Made by a program: the position numbers and the translations under genes. From contig CAJNDS010000936.1 in assembly GCA_905221605.1 (NCBI GenBank), positions 1 through 49,704 on the forward strand: 49,704 nucleotides of DNA. The letters run 5' to 3'. Of the stretch, positions 1-11,465 are shown one piece after another (within the stretch, counting starts at the first letter, position 1; every line of letters begins with the position of its first letter). The notes beneath the pieces are model-generated. The model was not told where the DNA came from and did no database searches. It saw only the letters and a program-made list of their open reading frames with translations. The DNA comes from Symbiodinium natans (lineage: Eukaryota; Sar; Dinophyceae; Suessiales; Symbiodiniaceae).

Positions 1-1448
1 TTGTTTAACATGCTTGGGTCCCAAATTATGACCCCAAAATGGGCCCAAAATTGGGACCCCAAAAATGGGTTCAAAACTGCTCCTGCAACCACAGCTGCAA
101 ATTCCATGGCGCTAAAGCCACCACACACACAGACACACATTTGCAGGACAGAAGAACAAGAATTGCAAAGCTGGTCCAGCAAAAATTTTGCAGATCTCAA
201 GTTAAAAACCCACTTTGGGGGGCCAGACGTGCGTTGCCAGAAATTCATGGTTGCAGGCACCCCCAATTCTGGTCCCCAAACTTGCTCCATTTCGTACTTT
301 TGGAGACTGCATTGAGAGAACCAACACACACAACACAGAGACACACGATACAGGACAACCGACAACCGCAAGGACCGACGGACCCACAAAGAAACATGCC
401 AAATCACCAACCAAGTTGAACTAAAGGAAGGCCAAAATGCCAAAAAAACAAATCATGGACCCAAGGCCGACTGAGAACCAAGACCGATTTAACTCAAATC
501 ACAAGAAACAAACCAGGGGACCCGATCGACCAGAAGCTGAGCCACCACAACTCAGAACAAGGGAAAAAAGGACAGACTGAGCTCCAAGCACAACTTTGGA
601 ATCTGTTGGAAAGAGATCCGACCAGCAACATCTAAGGAACATGGACACAAACATGAAACAGACAACAGACAGGAAAAAAGCAAAACACAAAAAAACAACC
701 ACAATCAACAGACTCAAGAACTCCATGACCCAAGATCGGACACTTGGAAGACCAAGGAGCCAACCAAGATTGACCAGAAACTGAAGAGAGAAAGGCAGCC
801 TCTTCACTCCATCAGCAGCTTAAGGATAAAAATCAGCACCAAGACCACCGAAAAAAGACACAGAACCAACAGGACCGATCCAGCGACTCTAGAGACTCAG
901 GAACTCCAAAGAAAATTTTGAACCAAAAAAGTCTCAAGGACCATTTAACAACCGGTGTTGAGGGTGTCTTGCACCATTTTAAGTCAGATCGAGCCCAAAG
1001 GTGTCTCAACACTACTTGGGCAGAAAAAACAAAAAAACCCAAAACCGGGTGTCTTAAGACCACTTTGATACCTTGAACCATGGGGTGTCTCGAACTTGCA
1101 GAGAGATTCCAAGAAATTTCTGCAGATGTTTGTTGTTTGCCAGAAAGTTGCAATAGTTGGTCTGCAAAAAGGAACCTTGAAATTATTTATCAAAAAAAGT
1201 GAGTCGAAAAAAAAACAGCACAAGCAAAACCTGACAATCAACAAAAGTGAGATGATCCAAATGTGAAACCATCAAAAACAAGCTCTGAGAACAAAACACA
1301 TGTCAGATGTACTCCGGTGTTTCGCTCGCTTCGCTCGCACTTATTCACATTGTGGAAAGACACTTTGCCTTTTCAAAACGGTTCGGTTTGGGCGTCGCGC
1401 GCAACATGGACGTCTCAGCAGTACAGTTGAACTCGTCTCGTCCTGCAG

Positions 1449-1757
1449 TTGATTTCTGTCCAAGCGGCACTGTCAGAGGCTTTCAAAAATGCTTGTTTCA
1501 AGCAATTTCAAATCGCGGACTTGGGAGGTCAAGAGGAGCTTTTCACGGAGAAGACGCGCTTCCTGACCATTGTTCAAAGCACTTCTAAACGATGGAGTGT
1601 TGGAAGATTTGCCGGATTCCTTGGCCATTGTTTCAAGCTGCTTTTTTCATCATCTTCAAAGATGTTTGAAAGCCACTGGAACGCACCTCTTTTTGCTTTT
1701 CAGCAACCGAATCTGAGCATCGAGGTCGTGCCAGGAAAGGGGGCCTGGGGGTCCTAG
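1449..1757 (+). CDS. candidate exon or ORF in tandem unit, copy 1
   Basis: This ~102-codon frame ends at a TAG in the C/G-rich end of the unit. It has no ATG at its start; it opens directly after TCCTGCAG, which could be a splice acceptor, so it would be a last exon if real. It stays open in all three tandem copies. The difference at 1632 (T here, C in copies 2 and 3) is synonymous in this frame. The alternative frame starting at 1307 is cut by a stop in copy 3. Support is therefore weak but not nil. No domain was recognised. Confidence 0.2.
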   Translation: MISVQAALSEAFKNACFKQFQIADLGGQEELFTEKTRFLTIVQSTSKRWSVGRFAGFLGHCFKLLFSSSSKMFESHWNAPLFAFQQPNLSIEVVPGKGAWGS

Positions 1758-3495
1758 TTTAGGGGGTCCATTTGGCCCGCAAAATTAACTACACCCCTCC
1801 AGCCCCCCACAGTTGCAGCCACAACCAGCAGCAACAACAAGGACAACAATTCACGGGCTGCGAACACACAGACCACCCCCACAAGAGATTCTACTTCAGC
1901 TCAACACGACAGCTGTCGTTGCAGGCGTGCTGTCTGTGGACAAAAATGGAGCAGCAATTCCCTGAAATTGGGGGGCCCGAAAACAGGGCCCAAAAAAGCT
2001 TCCAAAATTGGACCTACTTGTTGGCAGAAAGAGAGGAGGTCTTTTCATTGTTTAACATGCTTGGGTCCCAAATTATGACCCCAAAATGGGCCCAAAATTG
2101 GGACCCCAAAAATGGGTTCAAAACTGCTCCTGCAACCACAGCTGCAAATTCCATGGCGCTAAAGCCACCACACACACAGACACACATTTGCAGGACAGAA
2201 GAACAAGAATTGCAAAGCTGGTCCAGCAAAAATTTTGCAGATCTCAAGTTAAAAACCCACTTTGGGGGGCCAGACGTGCGTTGCCAGAAATTCATGGTTG
2301 CAGGCACCCCCAATTCTGGTCCCCAAACTTGCTCCATTTCGTACTTTTGGAGACTGCATTGAGAGAACCAACACACACAACACAGAGACACACGATACAG
2401 GACAACCGACAACCGCAAGGACCGACGGACCCACAAAGAAACATGCCAAATCACCAACCAAGTTGAACTAAAGGAAGGCCAAAATGCCAAAAAAACAAAT
2501 CATGGACCCAAGGCCGACTGAGAACCAAGACCGATTCAACTCAAATAACAAGAAACAAACCAGGGGACCCGATCGACCAGAAGCTGAGCCACCACAACTC
2601 AGAACAAGGGAAAAAAGGACAGACTGAGCTCCAAGCACAACTTTGGAATCTGTTGGAAAGAGATCCGACCAGCAACATCTAAGGAACATGGACACAAACA
2701 TGAAACAGACAACAGACAGGAAAAAAGCAAAACACAAAAAAACAACCACAATCAACAGACTCAAGAACTCCATGACCCAAGATCGGACACTTGGAAGACC
2801 AAGGAGCCAACCAAGATTGACCAGAAACTGAAGAGAGAAAGGCAGCCTCTTCACTCCATCAGCAGCTTAAGGATAAAAATCAGCACCAAGACCACCGAAA
2901 AAAGACACAGAACCAACAGGACCGATCCAGCGACTCTAGAGACTCAGGAACTCCAAAGAAAATTTTGAACCAAAAAAGTCTCAAGGACCATTTAACAACC
3001 GGTGTTGAGGGTGTCTTGCACCATTTTAAGTCAGATCGAGCCCAAAGGTGTCTCAACACTACTTGGGCAGAAAAAACAAAAAAACCCAAAACCGGGTGTC
3101 TTAAGACCACTTTGATACCTTGAACCATGGGGTGTCTCGAACTTGCAGAGAGATTCCAAGAAATTTCTGCAGATGTTTGTTGTTTGCCAGAAAGTTGCAA
3201 TAGTTGGTCTGCAAAAAGGAACCTTGAAATTATTTATCAAAAAAAGTGAGTCGAAAAAAAAACAGCACAAGCAAAACCTGACAATCAACAAAAGTGAGAC
3301 GATCCAAATGTGAAACCATCAAAAACAAGCTCTGAGAACAAAACACATGTCAGATGTACTCCGGTGTTTCGCTCGCTTCGCTCGCACTTATTCACATTGT
3401 GGAAAGACACTTTGCCTTTTCAAAACGGTTCGGTTTGGGCGTCGCGCGCAACATGGACGTCTCAGCAGTACAGTTGAACTCGTCTCGTCCTGCAG

Positions 3496-3804
3496 TTGAT
3501 TTCTGTCCAAGCGGCACTGTCAGAGGCTTTCAAAAATGCTTGTTTCAAGCAATTTCAAATCGCGGACTTGGGAGGTCAAGAGGAGCTTTTCACGGAGAAG
3601 ACGCGCTTCCTGACCATTGTTCAAAGCACTTCTAAACGATGGAGTGTTGGAAGATTTGCCGGATTCCTTGGCCATTGCTTCAAGCTGCTTTTTTCATCAT
3701 CTTCAAAGATGTTTGAAAGCCACTGGAACGCACCTCTTTTTGCTTTTCAGCAACCGAATCTGAGCATCGAGGTCGTGCCAGGAAAGGGGGCCTGGGGGTC
3801 CTAG
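3496..3804 (+). CDS. candidate exon or ORF in tandem unit, copy 2
   Basis: Same frame as the copy-1 candidate at 1449-1757, predicted to encode the identical peptide. It has no ATG and no recognised domain. Confidence 0.2.
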   Translation: MISVQAALSEAFKNACFKQFQIADLGGQEELFTEKTRFLTIVQSTSKRWSVGRFAGFLGHCFKLLFSSSSKMFESHWNAPLFAFQQPNLSIEVVPGKGAWGS

Positions 3805-5538
3805 TTTAGGGGGTCCATTTGGCCCGCAAAATTAACTACACCCCTCCAGCCCCCCACAGTTGCAGCCGCAACCAGCAGCAACAAGGACAACAATTCACGG
3901 GCTGCGAACACACAGACCACCTCCACAAGAGATTCTACTTCAGCTCAACACGACAGCTGTCGTTGCAGGCGTGCTGTCTGTGGACAAAAATGGAGCAGCA
4001 ATTCCCTAAATTGGGGGGCCCGAAAACAGGGCCCAAAAAAGCTTCCAAAATTGGACCTACTTGTTGGCAGAAAGAGAGGAGGTCTTTTCATTGTTTTACA
4101 TGCTTGGGTCCCAAATTATGACCCCAAAATGGGCCCAAAATTGGGACCCCAAAAATGGGTTCAAAACTGCTCCTGCAACCACAGCTGCAAATTCCATGGC
4201 GCTAAAGCCACCACACACACAGACACACATTTGCAGGACAGAAGAACAAGAATTGCAAAGCTGGTCCAGCAAAAATTTTGCAGATCTCAAGTTAAAAACC
4301 CACTTTGGGGGGCCAGACGTGCGTTGCCAGAAATTCATGGTTGCAGGCACCCCCAATTCTGGTCCCCAAACTTGCTCCATTTCGTACTTTTGGAGACTGC
4401 ATTGAGAGAACCAACACACACAACACAGAGACACACGATACAGGACAACCGACAACCGCAAGGACCGACGGACCCACAAAGAAACATGCCAAATCACCAA
4501 CCAAGTTGAACTAAAGGAAGGCCAAAATGCCAAAAAAACAAATCATGGACCCAAGGCCGACTGAGAACCAAGACCGATTTAACTCAAATCACAAGAAACA
4601 AACCAGGGGACCCGATCGACCAGAAGCTGAGCCACCACAACTCAGAACAAGGGAAAAAAGGACAGACTGAGCTCCAAGCACAACTTTGGAATCTGTTGGA
4701 AAGAGATCCGACCAGCAACATCTAAGGAACATGGACACAAACATGAAACAGACAACAGACAGGAAAAAAGCAAAACACAAAAAAAAAACCACAATCAACA
4801 GACTCAAGAACTCCATGACCCAAGATCGGACACTTGGAAGACCAAGGAGCCAACCAAGATTGACCAGAAACTGAAGAGAGAAAGGCAGCCTCTTCACTCC
4901 ATCAGCAGCTTAAGGATAAAAATCAGCACCAAGACCACCGAAAAAAGACACAGAACCAACAGGACCGATCCAGCGACTCTAGAGACTCAGGAACTCCAAA
5001 GAAAATTTTGAACCAAAAAAGTCTCAAGGACCATTTAACAACCGGTGTTGAGGGTGTCTTGCACCATTTTAAGTCAGATCGAGCCCAAAGGTGTCTCAAC
5101 ACTACTTGGGCAGAAAAAACAAAAAAACCCAAAACCGGGTGTCTTAAGACCACTTTGATACCTTGAACCATGGGGTGTCTCGAACTTGCAGAGAGATTCC
5201 AAGAAATTTCTGCAGATGTTTGTTGTTTGCCAGAAAGTTGCAATAGTTGGTCTGCAAAAAGGAACCTTGAAATTATTTATCAAAAAAAGTGAGTCGAAAA
5301 AAAAACAGCACAAGCAAAACCTGACAATCAACAAAAGTGAGACGATCCAAATGTGAAACCATCAAAAACAAGCTCTGAGAACAAAACACATGTCAGATGT
5401 ACTCCGGTGTTTCGCTCGCTTCGCTCGCACTTATTCACATTGTGGAAAGACACTTTGCCTTTTCAAAACGGTTCGGTTTGGGCGTCGCGCGCAACATGGA
5501 CGTCTCAGCAGTACAGTTGAACTCGTCTCGTCCTGCAG

Positions 5539-5847
5539 TTGATTTCTGTCCAAGCGGCACTGTCAGAGGCTTTCAAAAATGCTTGTTTCAAGCAATTTGA
5601 AATCGCGGACTTGGGAGGTCAAGAGGAGCTTTTCACGGAGAAGACGCGCTTCCTGACCATTGTTCAAAGCACTTCTAAACGATGGAGTGTTGGAAGATTT
5701 GCCGGATTCCTTGGCCATTGCTTCAAGCTGCTTTTTTCATCATCTTCAAAGATGTTTGAAAGCCACTGGAACGCACCTCTTTTTGCTTTTCAGCAACCGA
5801 ATCTGAGCATCGAGGTCGTGCCAGGAAAGGGGGCCTGGGGGTCCTAG
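5539..5847 (+). CDS. candidate exon or ORF in tandem unit, copy 3
   Basis: Third copy of the same frame. One base change (C to G in CAATTTCAAATC) replaces Gln by Glu here, while the same change makes a stop in the overlapping frame that starts at 5397. This is why the 1449-type frame is preferred. Confidence 0.2.
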   Translation: MISVQAALSEAFKNACFKQFEIADLGGQEELFTEKTRFLTIVQSTSKRWSVGRFAGFLGHCFKLLFSSSSKMFESHWNAPLFAFQQPNLSIEVVPGKGAWGS

Positions 5848-5902
5848 TTTAGGGGGTCCATTTGGCCCGCAAAATTAACTACACCCCTCCAGCCCCCCAC
5901 AG

Positions 5903-6834
5903 AAGCATAAGATTTTTTCTGCTGCTGTTGGCATAGCATTTTGGTGCTGCGTAACTTGTGTAAGCATGTTTGGTTTTCGCCTAAAACTCCGTGTCTTCAC
6001 CATTCGTTTGTTGCCGTTGTGTTTGCTAAAGTCCAAGGTGTAGACCAAAGCAGTTGCATTGCTCTTTTTCTTTATCTTCTGTAAAACAAAGTTAAGATAG
6101 AATTCGAAGCATTTTGGAGCTCTTTGCTCTTGGAGAGAGCTTGCTGCAAAAACTGAAACTTGCTGAAGTTTGGCTTAAACAGCAAAAACATCTGCTGATG
6201 ATGCGCTTGTTGGTGCCCTTACGCCCAGAAAAGGGGCCAAACTGATGCTGATAATATAAGCTGAGCGCTGCAGCTGGTCCCAACATCCCCAATCCCGAAA
6301 ATGAACAATTGCAAAATTTGTGCATCTGACCGAATCCAGCGGAGCCAGAGCGGAGCCTACAATTATTCCAGATCCTGAAGCCACCTCCAACTTAGCACCC
6401 CACTGCATGGAGTTTTAAAACAGCGCCGTCAGCGCCTAGGCCTGGAAAGGGTCTTCGAGGTTTTTGATGTGGCGCTTGGAGCTTGTAGAGTTTTAGCGTT
6501 CAGTAAGAGTTCATCAGATTGCTTCAGGATCAGAACCGATGCTTCCACCTTGCGTGTTCCAGCTGCAGGACTACCGTCTTGCTGTGCTGCGTTTTGTGCA
6601 TTTGCCGAGCCTTGAGCTGGGCTAAGCATCTTCATGGTTTCGACATGAACAGACTTCTGGAGATGATTTTGCAAGATTTTGCAACAAAGATGATCATGGG
6701 TTTTATTTTCCTGTGCTGTGGATTGATGTCGGAGTGTACCATGGAACAGTGCATGTGTTTTTTTCTTCTTGGGTGGTATGGACAATGCGTCGCTACATTC
6801 TTCAACTGGAACATAAATTGCAATCGACGAGCCA
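5903..6834. other. no gene seen
   Basis: Moderately AT-rich sequence between the tandem array and the cysteine-module relic. Short frames exist on both strands (about 115-147 codons around 6429-6872) but they overlap antisense to each other and show no domain, no consistent start and no splice pattern. Confidence 0.5.
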
Positions 6835-7044
6835 GTGAGTTGGGAGCCGATGCAAGTTCGTTCTGATGCCAATGTGAAAGTCGTGACACCCCAAGAGCTC
6901 TATGTAACACGTCAGGGCGAGTGTTTTCACCGCAGAAATTATGGAGCCCTGAAGAGCGCCGCCAATCCCCCAAAGAAGCTGAGTATGCTGATTGCAAGGA
7001 CATGCGCATACAGAATAGCAGACAAAAAATCATGTGAGATGTGC
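6835..7044 (+). pseudogene. YVTR...CxxC cysteine-module relic
   Basis: The frame reads PQELYVTRQGECFHRR (Tyr codon at 6901, Cys at 6922, His at 6928) and about 34 residues later CEMC (Cys at 7033 and 7042). The order Y-V-T-R-x-G-x-C-(x)-H ... C-x2-C looks like a small metal-binding module. The same layout recurs at the end of the transposase-like gene at 16572-16667. Nothing upstream resembles the transposase core, so this is probably a detached C-terminal fragment of that element family. Metal binding is inferred from residue spacing only. Confidence 0.45.
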
Positions 7045-7129
7045 AGTTCGAGCACCTTCAGTTGTTTGGAAATTCAGTTTACGGAGCCATTTGTAGGCCT
7101 TCATTGGTCTCGAAACTGGCACGTAGCGA

Positions 7130-8575
7130 ATATTTGAGGAGTTTAGAGTTTGGGGCTTCTGCTAAACACCTTCTCGCCCAACCCAAGCCAGGCTTTTCAA
7201 TGTATGAAACAATCAGGTTGAGGATTTCATCCAGAAAAGTGCCATATTCAACGACTTGCTTCCGAGCGGACTGTGCTTTTTGGTTTGTACCGAATCTGGC
7301 ACTTCTGATGTGGGGGGGGTGGAGGGGGGGGGGTTGAGCACGAAATGATTTTTTTGGGCCTGACAAAAATCATTTCTGATGTTTTTCCTTTAGGTTTTTG
7401 GGTTTGGGGCCAGCAGGCTTTAAGATCAGGGTTTCTTGGCAAACTTGTGGTCCTTTCCAAGTTGCCCTACGATTTGCAGCGATTTGTTGGCGATTTGAAG
7501 CAATCCAAGCACAATTCAGATTCCAGGTTTCTGTCTTCCGCGACGTGTGACAGTCTTCAGGCCTGCCGAAGTGAGCCCGTTGAGATGCAGGATTTGGTTT
7601 CTTTTGAGTTTCACGACCATGTAGGAGTGTCGGCTTCAGGTTTTACAGGGCTCCATCCATGGCACTTGTGTCTTTGTTGTGGCAGTGTTTTTTTGCACGG
7701 TTTTGGGTTTAGGATTGAGAGTTTAACCTTGAGAATCTCGGCTCCAGGCTCTAAGCTAGGCCCTTTTCAATGTATGAAACAATCAGGTTGAGGATTTTAT
7801 CCAGAAAAGTACCATGTTCAACGACTTACTTCCGAGCGCACTGTGTGTTTTTTTGGTTTGTACCGAATCTGGAACTTCTGATGTGGGGGTGAGCACGAGA
7901 TGATTTTTGCAGGCCCTGGCAAAAATCATTTCTGATGTTTTTCCTTCAAGGTTTTTGGGTTTAGGGCTAACAGACCTTGAGATCAGGGTTTCTTAGCAAA
8001 CTTGTGGGCATGGTCCTTTGACTTCCAAGTTGCCCTGCGATTTGCAGCGATTTGTTGGCGATTTGAAGCGATCCAAGCGCAATTTCAGATTCCAGGTTTC
8101 TGTCTTCCGCGACATGTGACAGTCTTCAGGCCTGCCGAAGCTGAGCCCGTTGAGATGCAGGATTTGGTTTCTTTTAAGTTTCACGACCATGTAGGAGTGT
8201 CGGCTTTAGGTTTGCAGGGCTCCATCCGTGGCACTTGTGTCTTCGTTGTGGCAGTATCATTCATGCTCGAGCTGGGTGTTTTTTGCACGGTTTTGGGTTT
8301 AGGGGCTAGATTGAGAGTTTAGCCTTGAGAATCTCGGCTCTAGGCTCTAACTAGGCTTTTCAATGTATGAAACAATCAGGTTGAGGATTTTATCCAGAAA
8401 AGTACCATGTTCAACGACTTACTTCCGAGAGCACTGTGTGTTTTTTTGGTTTGTACCGAATCTGGTACTTCTGATGTGTGGGTGGGGTGGGGGGGGGGTG
8501 TGAGCACGAGATGATTTTTGCAGGCCCTGGCAAAAATCATTTCTGATGTTTTCCCTTCAAGGTTTATGGGTTGAA
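7130..8575. repeat. three-copy tandem repeat, 570-593-bp period
   Basis: The phrase TTTTCAATGTATGAAACAAT begins at 7194, 7764 and 8357. Each copy continues with a G-run, an inverted repeat, a T-rich pyrimidine stretch and, in the first two copies, a segment with ATTTGCAGCGATTTGTTGGC. The third copy is cut off after ~215 bp. Copies diverge by several per cent with indels, so this array is older than the one at 1-5902. Hairpins lie at 7343-7375, 7900-7929 and 8511-8540 with perfect 11-bp stems. Confidence 0.9.
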
Positions 8576-8640
8576 GACTTAGGATAAGTGTTTAGAACCT
8601 GGTCCTTCTGAAGGGGGGGGGGGGTTCGAGCACCAAATAA
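8576..8640. repeat. G-run junction
   Basis: Transition from the third repeat copy into a telomere-type array. It contains a run of about ten G at 8615-8625. Confidence 0.5.
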
Positions 8641-8740
8641 CCCTCAACCCTCAACCCTCCACCCTCGACCCTCGACCCTCAACCTTCAACCCTCAATCCT
8701 AAACTCTAAACCCTAAACCCTCAACCCTCAACCTTAAACC
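8641..8740. repeat. mixed CCCTCAA/CCCTAAA array
   Basis: About 14 seven-base units on this strand. CCCTCAA and CCCTCGA dominate at the left, CCCTAAA at the right. It is a degenerate interstitial telomere-type array next to the retroelement remnant. Confidence 0.85.
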
Positions 8741-9079
8741 GGAGTCGAGGGTAGGGAAATTACGAGAGGTTTAAGCAACGGAGCTGCTCGAAAGATCTTT
8801 AACGAACCCCAGAAAAATCATTTAGCTTCCCCCTTCAAGTTCCCCTTCAAACCTCTTTCTCAACCCTTATACATGCGATTCGGGCTTTCCCCAAACGCGG
8901 CGATTCCAAAACGCTGCGATTCTAACATCTAATCTAAGGTGGTGCTGCAGTCATTGTTGAGCGGTTAGGGACCAGTGGTGTTGGATGTGTTACTGCAACA
9001 GGTGATGCGATTCAGGGGTCCGAAGGGCAGCATGGAGGGCTAGGGCGTCAAGAGTTCCTCGGAGACGACGAATGCCGAC
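8741..9079. other. no gene seen
   Basis: Sequence between the telomere-type array and the first recognisable retroelement coding. No LTR-like direct repeat with the 12.25-12.6 kb region was found by eye. Confidence 0.4.
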
Positions 9080-9159
9080 GATGAGATGGAGGAAGTGGTC
9101 GTGGCCAAGACAGCGGAGGACAAGCAGACGATCTTCAACGTGCAGGCGGATCGCACTGG

Positions 9160-9627
9160 GTGAGACTGTTGCTCAACGACGGTCAAACAAAGATCGTACG
9201 GAGTCCGAGGTTTCGCATGGCTGTTCCGTTGAAGTATGAGTTGAAGCTCTTGAGAGGGGTTTGTCGTCTTCTGCCTGGAAGGGATCCACCGCCGGAGGTC
9301 CCAGATGTTCCGTTAGAGAATCTCCAACATTTGCCGTTGCCCAATGCCAACACTAAGGGACCGCCGTGAGACTGGGTGGTCGAGCATGGACCGACGCCGA
9401 GGTGTCGGAGTTGCAAGGCACGTGGTGTTGGGTATGACAAGTTGATTCACACTGCACGTTGCAGGGCCCGTTATGCCGAGTTCATCAGGGGTAGCTTTGA
9501 TCCGAATGCAGTTGTTGAAAGGGATCAGGGTGAAGTGCAAGATCTTGGTGAGCAAGGTATTGAGGGTCTTGAAGGGTACGTTGAGTTGCCGGAGGACGTG
9601 CGTGATGATGTTGGTGAAGGGCCGTGA
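9160..9627 (+). pseudogene. copia linker with Cys/His motif
   Basis: Before a TGA at 9367 the frame reads as the basic and proline-rich stretch that follows integrase in such polyproteins. After the stop the same frame continues with GPTPRCRSC and, ~15 residues on, HTARCRARY. This C-x2-C...H-x3-C arrangement between integrase and RT is one I associate with dinoflagellate copia polyproteins. The rest is an acidic linker, which moves to frame 2 near 9620. The in-frame stop makes this segment non-functional as written. Confidence 0.7.
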
Positions 9628-9954
9628 GCTAATGGACAACTGGGAGGGCTATGAGCCTGGGGGTTCCAGTGAGGAGCCAGAGTCGCAGCCACGAGAGAGC
9701 GACACCGAGGGCCCAGAGGATCTTATGGACGTTGATCGTGAGGAGCTCCTCCAAGTCCCAGGGCCGACTGCGGACGATATGGTTTCCAGGGTCCAGCACC
9801 GAGAGGCCATTGGGAACAGTGCAAGGGCCGTGGTCGAAACCACTCCAGAGGGGGAGGTTGTTGTTGAGCTCGGTGGGGGACTCGTGACGGCTCAGAAGCC
9901 GATTGCCTCCAGGGACGACGTATCCGAAGTTGAGCTTGATTTGGGGCTCACTTA

Positions 9955-10857
9955 TCAAGGGATGATCAAGGAGCTGAATGCTCTTGAGAGCCTCGCGGTA
10001 GGGGACCTGATGTGGACCATCGATCCCAGGCGAAAGGTCATCTCGACTCGCTGGGTAGTCTCTGACAAGACTGAAAGGGTTGATGGAAAGGAGACGAAGC
10101 TTGTGTGCTGCAGAATTTGTGGCGAGGGATTACAGCACGGGCCCAACCGCAGCTCAGCCGGGGATCTCCTCACCGACCGCGTCTGTGGAAAGCTCGCGAG
10201 TGTTCCTTGCAATGGCAGGAGCAAAGGGGCACAACATGCTGGGACTTGATGTGTCCACTGCTTTCCTCTTCGCAAAGCTCCAAGGGGAAGATGTCGTCGT
10301 CAGCATGCCTGAGGGATGCCGGGGTTTGGGGGGTGAGAAACTGTATCTCCGCCTCAAAAAGGCACTATACGGCCTTAGGTCCGCCGCTCTTCACTGGACC
10401 AAGCACCTTTCGGGGCTTCTGGAGCGTCTGTTCTCGCTCAAGTCTTGCCCAACTGAACCCTGTTTGTTCGCGGGTGAGTACCGAGGCAAAAGGGTGCTTC
10501 TGTTGGCCTATGTCGACGACATTCTGCTGTCCTGCGAGGACACTGACTTGATGTATGAGATGGTCGAGAAACTGGGGGCCGAGGTCAAGTTGAAGGTCAC
10601 TGCTGACCTGGCAAGGCACGGCGAAATCACGTTCTTGGGCGCAAGATCCTGAGATCGGAGCCGCAGGGTTCGTTGAAGTTTGGAATGGGTCCGGGATATA
10701 TCTTGATGACGTCGTGGAAGAGTATAACCTCAAGGGCGCAAAGGGGTGTCCGAATCCGCCGAACCTCAGGGATCTGTATGACAGGGCGCTTGAAAGTGAA
10801 GAGTTGTCCCGACCTCCAAGCCAGGAGGCGTCTGCGCGTTTCCGCAGGGCGCTGGGG
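9955..10857 (+). pseudogene. copia reverse transcriptase domain
   Basis: The domain would polymerise cDNA from element RNA in a cytoplasmic particle. Visible landmarks are VISTRWVV near 10040, FVARDYSTGP after the first frame change, LDVSTAFLFA near 10250 (first catalytic Asp), KALYGLRSAALHW near 10360 and YVDDILL at 10509-10529 (catalytic Asp pair). The C-terminal thumb-like part (EEYNLKGAKG region, 10717 on) lies in another frame. At least two frameshifts lie inside the domain, so it is not translatable as one protein. Confidence 0.9.
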
Positions 10858-11465
10858 AAAAATGTCCTGGCTGGCGACGACACGCAGAGATCTTGTGTAT
10901 TTCATCAGCGTGCTGGCACGCGGCCAGGCAGACCCCAGGGAGTATCACGAGAGAGCCATCCGGCACACTCTGAGGTGCTTCAAAACGGTCTCAAGTTTCT
11001 TCCAAATCTTTCCACGTCAGAGAGATCAAGATCTGCGAATCAGGGTATTCGTGGACGCATCTTGGGGTTCGGAGCGGTCGGTTTCGCGCAGATCGATCTC
11101 CGGAGGGTGCGTCATGCTGGGTTCCGCCTGCGTGAAATCGTGGGCCCGACTCCAGCAGTCTGTAGCTCTCTCTTCCGCAGAATCCGAGTTATACGCACTG
11201 ACTGAAGGGGCGAGGGAATCGATGGGTCTCAGATGTTCGGTAGGACACGTAACTGGCCTCCAGCCTGAGAGTCAGTATGTGCCCACCATTTATTGCGACT
11301 GTGAGGCCGCGATAAACATCTCTAAGATGGAAGGGCTGAAGAAGCTGAGACACATCGATCTGAGGGTGTGCTTCATTCAGCATGAAGTTCAGTCGGGATC
11401 CATTGTGGTCAAGCCCGTCAGAGGCAAGGACAATCCCGCCGACATCTTCACAAAGAGTTTAGATG
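10858..11465 (+). pseudogene. copia RNase H domain
   Basis: The domain would degrade the RNA strand of the RNA/cDNA hybrid. It is readable in one frame: WLATTRRDLVYF, then VDASW (Asp codon 11054), SSAESEL (Glu 11180), YCDCEAAI (Asp 11297) and DNPADIFTK (from 11429). The acidic set D-E-D plus the late DNPAD box is the standard copia pattern. A frameshift follows directly after TKSLDGP near 11465. Confidence 0.9.

Larger units (their letters stand above)
1..5902. repeat. ~2045-bp tandem repeat array, 2.9 copies
   Basis: The copies begin at 1, 2048 and 4091, giving periods of 2047 and 2043 bp. The third copy stops at 5902, just after the C-rich segment ending in CCCCCCACAG. The copies differ at only about ten positions. 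The 4-bp period difference is a missing CAA triplet in a CAGCAGCAACAACAA stretch plus one base near 4008. The window opens inside a unit, so the array probably continues to the left. The first ~1.3 kb of each unit is A/C-rich and T-poor on this strand; the remainder has ordinary composition. No rRNA, tRNA or long conserved frame was recognised. It could be a satellite or a tandem gene family. Confidence 0.97.

Noticed and set aside
1772-2362. 196-codon frame spanning the junction of tandem copies 1 and 2
   Set aside because: The equivalent frame at the next junction is broken by a 1-bp deletion, and composition follows the C-rich unit end; not conserved as protein.
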